DNA from: Methanobacteriota archaeon
Lineage (GTDB): Archaea > Thermoplasmatota > Poseidoniia > Poseidoniales > Thalassarchaeaceae
Direction of reading: 5' to 3'
DNA: 6,324 bases
NCBI GenBank assembly: GCA_002683155.1
Contig: NYST01000002.1
Coordinates: forward strand, 1 to 6,324
A program made the translations under genes and the position numbers. Below the pieces are notes generated by a model. It worked only from the letters and a program-made list of their open reading frames with translations, did no database searches and had not been told where the DNA came from. Positions 1 to 5,100 of the stretch are shown in pieces (position 1 is the stretch's first letter; each line of letters opens with the position of its first letter).

Positions 1-2
1 AC

Positions 3-152
3 GGTAAGATTGTTCCTACATGGGGTGACGTTCTTAACAGAGCAAACCTAGGTATGGAAGTTATGCATGAGAGAAATGCACACAACTTCCCACTTGACTT
101 GGCTGCTGCTGAGACCAGTGAAGTTGCTTTAATCGCACCTGCTGTTGGCTAA
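3..152 (+). CDS. psbA: Photosystem II D1 protein, C-terminal fragment (5' end outside window)
   Basis: D1 is a core subunit of the photosystem II reaction centre in the thylakoid membrane and carries most ligands of the oxygen-evolving Mn4CaO5 cluster. The window opens in the second-to-last part of the gene; reading from base 3 gives 49 residues and a TAA stop. Seen directly: the near-invariant MEVMHERNAHNFPLDLA segment, which in standard D1 numbering contains Glu329, His332, Glu333, His337, Asp342 and the terminal Ala344, all manganese/calcium cluster ligands or neighbours. After LDLA come 15 residues (AAETSEVALIAPAVG), the extension that the host CtpA protease removes in known D1 proteins. 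Every ligand in the visible part is intact, so this end looks functional. Cyanophages carry psbA to replace damaged host D1 during infection. A terminator follows 21 bases after the stop. A host copy is the alternative, but the downstream genes make a phage copy much more likely. Confidence 0.96.
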   Translation, partial: GKIVPTWGDVLNRANLGMEVMHERNAHNFPLDLAAAETSEVALIAPAVG

Positions 153-173
153 TTCCAATTCATGTGTTATAGT
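145..173 (+). promoter_or_regulatory. Possible sigma70-type promoter for the halogenase-like gene
   Basis: TTGGCT (145-150, 4 of 6 matches to TTGACA) and TATAGT (168-173, 5 of 6 matches to TATAAT) are separated by 17 bases, and TGT stands directly before the second box as in an extended -10. The predicted start of transcription, about base 180, falls at the inner end of the terminator's left arm. Such a transcript would lack most of that arm, would not form the hairpin, and would have a leader of about 20 bases before the ATG at 201. This is a consensus match by eye only; short AT-rich matches arise by chance, and the left box overlaps the end of psbA. Confidence 0.35.
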
Positions 174-200
174 AAGAGGGTCTAATGACCCTCTTTTTTT
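174..200 (+). terminator. Intrinsic terminator after psbA
   Basis: A perfect 9-bp stem (AAGAGGGTC at 174-182 pairs with GACCCTCTT at 187-195) closes a 4-base TAAT loop and runs into an unbroken T tract (194-200). This is a textbook Rho-independent terminator placed just after the psbA stop, and should separate psbA transcripts from the genes downstream. The T tract ends directly against the ATG of the halogenase-like gene at 201, so there is no room for a normal ribosome binding site between them. Confidence 0.9.
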
Positions 201-1442
201 ATGAAGATTGCTATAATCGGTAAAGGATTAGCAGGTATTATAACTGCTATGGCATGGAAGGCACACTATCCTAGTACCGAGATCGAAATCCACTATGATC
301 CTGAGTCACCAATTGAACCAGTAGGATCAGGGTCTTGGCCTAATCTTCTTGACATGTTAGTAGATTTCCAGACATCAGATCCACGCTGTTGGCCTACGTG
401 GAAGAGTGCAGACTGGGATCAGACAGTCAAGACAGGTATAGACTATGAAGGATGGGGTGAGACAGGTAAGTCATGGTTCCATGAGTTTGGAATGCATAGA
501 GTCTCAATGCACTTCGATCCCCAGAAATTTTGTGATGACATGGGACAATACTTTACACTCAAGGAAGGTAAGGTAGGATATAATATTGATGCTAACTACA
601 TCTATGATTGTGGAGGTAGTCCCTTCAGTGGTAAGCAGTGCACCTCACAGTCATTTAAGAACTATGACACGCTGATAAATCCTCTCAACAGAGTACTACT
701 GGCCGAGACTGATGCTTATAGTGATGTCTTCTGCACAACAAAGACTATTGCTACTAAAGATGGGTGGTGTTTCCGTATACCATTACAGAGTAGGACTTCA
801 GTTGGTTACCTATTCAATACTGAGATAACATCTGATGAAGATGCACTAAAGAATTTTGAAGAGCAGTTTGGTTCTCATACTATTATTGGTTGGAGATCTT
901 TCCACAATTACATGGCAAAGAATCCTGTCATCGATGATAGGATCTTCCTCAATGGAAACAAATACTTCTTCATTGAACCAATGGAAGCGACATCTGTCAC
1001 AGGTTATATGGTATGGGCAGACCGTACGATGCAGCATATTAATCAAGGGATACCTCTTGATACTATTGTTAAGGAGAATCAGAGAGACATTGAAGAGAAT
1101 GCTGCCTTCCTTTTATACCATTACTCTCAGGGATCAGTATATGACACACCTTTCTGGCAGTATGCTAAGGAGTTATGGAATAGTCCTGAGTTAATGATTC
1201 ATAAGAGGACGTTAAATAATATTATAGAGATGGGTGAGAAGGGTAACTGGAGACAACTGTGTATGAATTCAGCTATGGCAAACGCTAGGTTGTATGGCAA
1301 GACATATAACTATAGTTACTTCTCCTTCCCATCCGTGATGAATTGTTATTACAATTTGTTAGGACAGGACTATGAATCTATACCAGCAACACATTGGCTT
1401 GGTAAAGTAGACCCACCTGATTCACCATACAAAAGAGGTTAA
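201..1442 (+). CDS. Flavin-dependent tryptophan-halogenase-like protein
   Basis: Resembles the flavin-dependent halogenases (Trp_halogenase family, PrnA type), which use FADH2, O2 and chloride or bromide to make hypohalous acid and halogenate an aromatic ring, classically tryptophan. Seen: an N-terminal Rossmann motif GKGLAG (residues 7-12) right after the start; GSGSWP (42-47) where the family has GE-G/A-T-x-P; Lys77 in VKTGI, matching the catalytic lysine (Lys79 of PrnA); a YDCGG segment (135-139) like the family's DCSG; WCFRIP (189-194) in place of the WxWxIP signature; and EPMEAT (259-264), where Glu262 matches the essential Glu346 of PrnA. At 413 residues it is shorter than the usual 500-540. 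The start is fixed by the glycine motif, yet no Shine-Dalgarno precedes it: the only AGAGGG lies about 20 bases upstream inside the terminator stem. Halogenase-like genes (prnA) have been annotated in T4-like cyanophages. The family is well supported; the substrate, and whether it halogenates or only oxygenates, is unknown. Confidence 0.85.
   Translation: MKIAIIGKGLAGIITAMAWKAHYPSTEIEIHYDPESPIEPVGSGSWPNLLDMLVDFQTSDPRCWPTWKSADWDQTVKTGIDYEGWGETGKSWFHEFGMHRVSMHFDPQKFCDDMGQYFTLKEGKVGYNIDANYIYDCGGSPFSGKQCTSQSFKNYDTLINPLNRVLLAETDAYSDVFCTTKTIATKDGWCFRIPLQSRTSVGYLFNTEITSDEDALKNFEEQFGSHTIIGWRSFHNYMAKNPVIDDRIFLNGNKYFFIEPMEATSVTGYMVWADRTMQHINQGIPLDTIVKENQRDIEENAAFLLYHYSQGSVYDTPFWQYAKELWNSPELMIHKRTLNNIIEMGEKGNWRQLCMNSAMANARLYGKTYNYSYFSFPSVMNCYYNLLGQDYESIPATHWLGKVDPPDSPYKRG
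1432..1438 (+). promoter_or_regulatory. Ribosome binding site of the small membrane peptide
   Basis: AAGAGG within the last codons of the halogenase-like gene (CAAAAGAGGTTAAC, then GTG) is a good anti-16S match about 5 bases before the GTG at 1444. It decides the start of the 28-residue peptide and is stronger than anything in front of the ATGs at 201, 1517 or 6148. Confidence 0.6.
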
Positions 1443-1443
1443 C

Positions 1444-1530
1444 GTGCATTTATTATTAACAGGGATTATTATCATCCTCATCTCAACAGCGATAGTTTAT
1501 TCAGTCATCAATAGATATGACCCCCACTGA
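1444..1530 (+). CDS. Small single-pass membrane peptide, 28 residues
   Basis: A short frame starting with GTG encodes a 28-residue peptide with a short polar N-terminus, a hydrophobic stretch (about residues 3-21, rich in Leu, Ile and Val) and a polar tail NRYDPH. This is the shape of a single transmembrane helix. Support for real translation: an AGAGG Shine-Dalgarno (1433-1438 region) sits 5 bases before the GTG, better than the signal of either neighbouring gene; the frame begins one base after the halogenase stop; and it ends 14 bases inside the oxygenase gene, a typical coupled overlap. It also fills the only gap between the two enzymes. I do not recognise the family. Single-helix peptides are common in cyanophages and in photosystem and cytochrome complexes, but nothing here shows a link to these. 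It could be a membrane anchor or simply a translated leader for the next gene. Confidence 0.6.
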   Translation: MHLLLTGIIIILISTAIVYSVINRYDPH

Positions 1531-2143
1531 ATTTAGAAACCTACCACCAGTAAGAATTGATTACGGTAAGGACTGGAGTCTGTATAAATCTGAAGTAGTA
1601 GTAAAGCAACCAGAAGAATTAAAACATCAGGTTGCTCGTGCCTATAGATTGTTTAAGAATACCTTTCCTAATCATGACTCAACTCTAAGTCAGACTGAGC
1701 ACCAGTCTGGCTTTAGTTTTTATAATGTGTTCGCATTGACATCACCTAGTCCTTTATTCTGGTTACTTTACAGAGATATCAGGACTATAGTTAGAAACAG
1801 TATGAATCCTGTCACATGTAAGATGGAGGACGGTCAACCATTGTGGATGCAGTCGTGGATAAATTATCACACTCCTAATGAAGTATTAGATTGGCATGGA
1901 CATGATTATCCTTGGCATGGGTATGTAAGTATCGATCCTAAGGACACTACAACAGTCTTCAAGGGGGAAGAAGAATACTTTATAAACAATAGTGTAGGTA
2001 ACATATATTTTGGACCAGGTGATAGGGTTCATAAAGTAGTAGTGAATAATGATTACAGTGGACCTAGGATCACAATAGGATTTGATATCTTAGATGAGCC
2101 TTCAGTCCCTGACGATTCATTTTCTCTCATTCCACTGCTCTAA
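1517..2143 (+). CDS. Putative 2-oxoglutarate/Fe(II)-dependent oxygenase
   Basis: Likely a member of the 2OG-Fe(II) oxygenase superfamily (similar in layout to the 'putative 2OG-Fe(II) oxygenase' and prolyl-4-hydroxylase-type families), which hydroxylate protein side chains or small molecules using Fe(II), O2 and 2-oxoglutarate. Seen in the C-terminal half: SWINYHTP (113-120), then the metal motif in DWHGHD (His127, His129, Asp130), YVSID (136-140) on the next strand, GNIYFGPGDRVHKVVV (161-176) with the distal ligand His172, and RITIGFDI (184-191) with Arg184 placed to bind the 2-oxoglutarate carboxylate. The first ~105 residues show no recognised motif. At 208 residues it has a normal single-domain length. 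No Shine-Dalgarno is visible before the ATG; translation is probably coupled to the overlapping membrane-peptide gene. Such oxygenases are abundant in T4-like cyanophages, mostly with unknown substrates. The fold is fairly secure, the target unknown. Confidence 0.75.
   Translation: MTPTEFRNLPPVRIDYGKDWSLYKSEVVVKQPEELKHQVARAYRLFKNTFPNHDSTLSQTEHQSGFSFYNVFALTSPSPLFWLLYRDIRTIVRNSMNPVTCKMEDGQPLWMQSWINYHTPNEVLDWHGHDYPWHGYVSIDPKDTTTVFKGEEEYFINNSVGNIYFGPGDRVHKVVVNNDYSGPRITIGFDILDEPSVPDDSFSLIPLL
1687..1722 (+). terminator. Terminator-like hairpin inside the oxygenase gene
   Basis: AAGTCAGACTG (1687-1697) pairs with CAGTCTGGCTT (1703-1713) over 11 bp (one G-U pair), with a 5-base AGCAC loop, followed by TAGTTTTTAT. 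The shape is that of an intrinsic terminator, although the T run is interrupted and the whole lies within the coding sequence. It may cause partial termination or pausing, or may be a chance fold. Confidence 0.35.
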
Positions 2144-2146
2144 ATA
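2140..2146 (+). promoter_or_regulatory. T4-type late-promoter-like box before the large structural gene
   Basis: CTAAATA overlaps the oxygenase stop codon and is close to the T4 late-promoter box TATAAATA recognised by the phage late sigma factor (gp55 type), of which related forms are reported in cyanomyoviruses. With T4 geometry, transcription would start near 2152, giving a short leader that contains AGGA (2153-2156), 11 bases before the ATG at 2168. The position, in the only intergenic gap of the operon's second half and before a virion-type gene, supports it. It is a short motif and remains a prediction. Confidence 0.5.
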
Positions 2147-2167
2147 TAGTGTAGGATAAAATAGTTT

Positions 2168-5100
2168 ATGTCTGCTCAGGATATTAGAGATATAGTAGCA
2201 AGATGTTACGATGATATGGGACCATTGTTGGTACCAAATCCTCTTGACGGAGCTAATCCTGCGACTCCACCTGGGACTGGATCCTCAGGCACAACACCAG
2301 GTCCAGAGCCTGGAGATGTAATAAGAAATTTAGTTGGAAGATGTTATTCGTTACCACCTGAGTTAGAACCTAACCCATTAGACCAACTCTATCCACCACC
2401 AACATACGATCCACCTGAAAGAGAGGATCCTCTTACACCTCCTGAAATTATTCAACAGTTAGTTGGTAGATGTTATCCAACACTACCACCTCTAACTCCA
2501 CCACCTGATCTTGATCCACCGCCACCACCTACTCTTAAGATACCTCTGATAGATGGACCAGGTCCAGTGTTGGATCTCATTGGGTTAAAACATCCCACTC
2601 CCACTCTGACAATTAAGTGGCCTACTGGAGGGGATATGACATGGATCGTTACTACTGGTGACCCAGACGATCAATGTGATGAGGTGTTTTCTCTCCTACA
2701 GAAATCAAAAGCAAGAGAGTTACCTGACTACTCACAAGATGGTAAAGGACCACCAGGATGGTGGGAGAATATAGAAACTAAAGAGAAATTATATTGTAAG
2801 ATCAGATCAGACAAGGATGATAAATGGAATGAGTGTGTACGTAATGCACTTGAGTGTATGTTCAGACCTTACTTTGGTGGTGGATGGAAGCCACCCAAGG
2901 CAGACTGTGAAGCATACTGGCCTCAAGGATGGAGTGGTAACAAGTCTGAGATATGTGTAGAGAACTGTTTCCCTGATAGGATACCTGTCTATGAGTCAAC
3001 TCTTAGCAATGGGACTCTTAGTGTTCAGTTTGATGCTAGTGGAAACTTAGTTGCAACTGGTAATGGTACCGCAGTGGTGGTACTTAAACTCCAGTGGAAT
3101 GATAGACCGTGGACATATGATGTCGCCATCGACACTATACAGATGGGTGGTTTGACATGGACAAGGACTGGTAGATCTGGTGAAGAGATTAAGACACTTA
3201 ATATTACTGGAGCAGGTACCACATCTATCACTATGAATGGTAACTCTGGTGGGTTTAGTATAGTTGATAACAATACCAGAATATGCATGAGGGATTTGGA
3301 TGGCACTGATTGTAATGCTAACTTCATCATCACTAATGCAAATATAAATGGAGATCATGCCTATGATAATCAAGGTGCTAAGGCAGGGTATAGTTTAACT
3401 CAGACACCACCTCTATTCTGGGTGCTTAGGGATGAGATACCTGGTGTCACTAGGAAATTGTTTAGATTCTATTCAAGTAGTAAGGTAGATACATTCCTCA
3501 CTACTAACCCAGGATCACCAGACTCTGAGGGTGCAGGTGAGAGAGCAATGATGAATGCTAATGGCATGGGATCTGGTGAGGTTATAGGTCACGTATTCCC
3601 TACTGCTACTGCTATGAATAGTTACCTAGCAGAGGGTGAGCAAGCAGAGTCATTGCATAGATTCTTTAGCTCTAACCCATTCGATCACAAGTATGCTATT
3701 GATGGTGACTTCATCGGAGGATTACCTAAGAAGATACCAGACAGATATGCTTACAGGATACCAGCAGATCCTATTGCTGACCTCAACATAGAGATGGACG
3801 TTGAGAAGGGTGACTCTAGTTACAATAGTGCTACAGGATTCTACCTAGCAGATGAGACTGGTCCTAAATGGGGAAGGATTGTAGTCACCAGTGCTAGAGG
3901 TGGTCTTGAAATGTATTCTGCATACGTACCAACTGCAAAGATGAAGCAGTATAATGGTGGGACAATGGGATTCTTCTTGATACCTAATGGTGCTAATACA
4001 AATACACTGACTGCTAACCAAGAGATAACATTTGAACCATTGAATGCTCCATACGACGGAGGATTTCGAGGCACAGGTATCAATTCATCACAGAATAACT
4101 ACTGTATGTTTAGTGATAGGATATGGAATCCTAATGACAAGGAGCATACTAAGTGGCATGGTAAGTCACAACAACACTGGGAGGATCTTCTTAATGGTGA
4201 TGATGACTATAATGATTTAAGATTCTGGCATAGACTTGGGTGGACCTATGGTGGTTTCAAGTATGAAGGTGTCCAATGCTATGTCTATGGTGTGCAAGCA
4301 CCACCTAAGGTATTCAGGAAGATTGATACCAAGACCAAGTGTGATACTAGAATACTTAAGGAGTCCTTCAAGGATGTCATGGTCAGACGTATGGATTGTG
4401 GTGAGAAACTACCTAACTTCCAGACTAATGATGTGGATTGGGAGTGTGATACATGCACAGGAGGGTATGCTATTAGATTACATGATGATCAGACTATAGA
4501 GGCAGCACCTGGTGGTGGTAGCTTTAGGTTTATATCAATGGGTGGTATAGTTGGTGGATTGTTTGGTGACTGTATGAAATTCACCATGAAGATGAAGAAG
4601 AATGGTGTTGATATTTTCACGAAGCAATACGAAGCAAAGTTTTGGCCCAAGTTAGGTGCAGATCTATATGATCAGGACATCACACTAGCAACAGATGATA
4701 CTCTCACCTTACAGTTGGTTAGTATAGATTCTGGTCCTGTTACAGGAGACATAGCACTTGAGTGTGCCTTCTATAATCTTGAGACCACAGAGTTTGATAG
4801 TAATTTTAAACTAAGGTTAGGCACACTATCACATGATAATGTTATTGGATCTACTGGAGGCAACCCAACTGTTAAACAGATTCAAGCACCTGCTGGTGAA
4901 GGTGAGGTCACAGGTATAGCATTCTCATTCCGTCCTACTAACAGACAAGAGTTTGAGTGGGAGGCTGGCTCTAAGTATGGAGACACGTTACCTGCACCAA
5001 CAGCATGGACTAATACTACTGTCTACACTAAGGGTGATCGAGTATTATATACTGACAACACAACTGATCCACAAAACCCAGTAACTTATGGTCCTTTCCA

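Noticed and set aside
846..1046. Open frame on the minus strand within the halogenase-like gene
   Set aside because: It lies fully opposite a well-supported gene, has no recognisable domain and no ribosome binding site or promoter of note.
856..1194. Plus-strand open frame of 112 codons in another frame of the halogenase-like gene
   Set aside because: The halogenase frame carries the family's motifs through this region; the alternative product is low-complexity and matches nothing.
201..1442. Reading the flavoprotein as a general FAD monooxygenase or lycopene-cyclase-like enzyme
   Set aside because: The combination of a conserved lysine in VKTGI, the WxFxIP segment and EPMEAT fits the tryptophan-halogenase family better than other flavoproteins.
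3069..3101. GTACC ... GGTAC small inverted repeat near 3070
   Set aside because: Only 5 bp of pairing with an 8-base loop; not distinguishable from chance.
3343..3350. TATAAATG, 7 of 8 matches to the T4 late box
   Set aside because: It lies in the middle of the large gene with no gene start downstream; expected by chance in AT-leaning DNA.
3025..3373. Two overlapping minus-strand open frames opposite the large gene
   Set aside because: They overlap each other and a 1325-codon gene with recognisable domains; they appear to be by-products of its codon use.
3841..4083. Minus-strand open frame opposite the DUF4114-like region
   Set aside because: Opposite strand of a domain-bearing coding region, with no independent signals.
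4236..4499. Plus-strand open frame of 87 codons within the large gene
   Set aside because: Different frame of a well-supported gene; Met-rich product without motifs.
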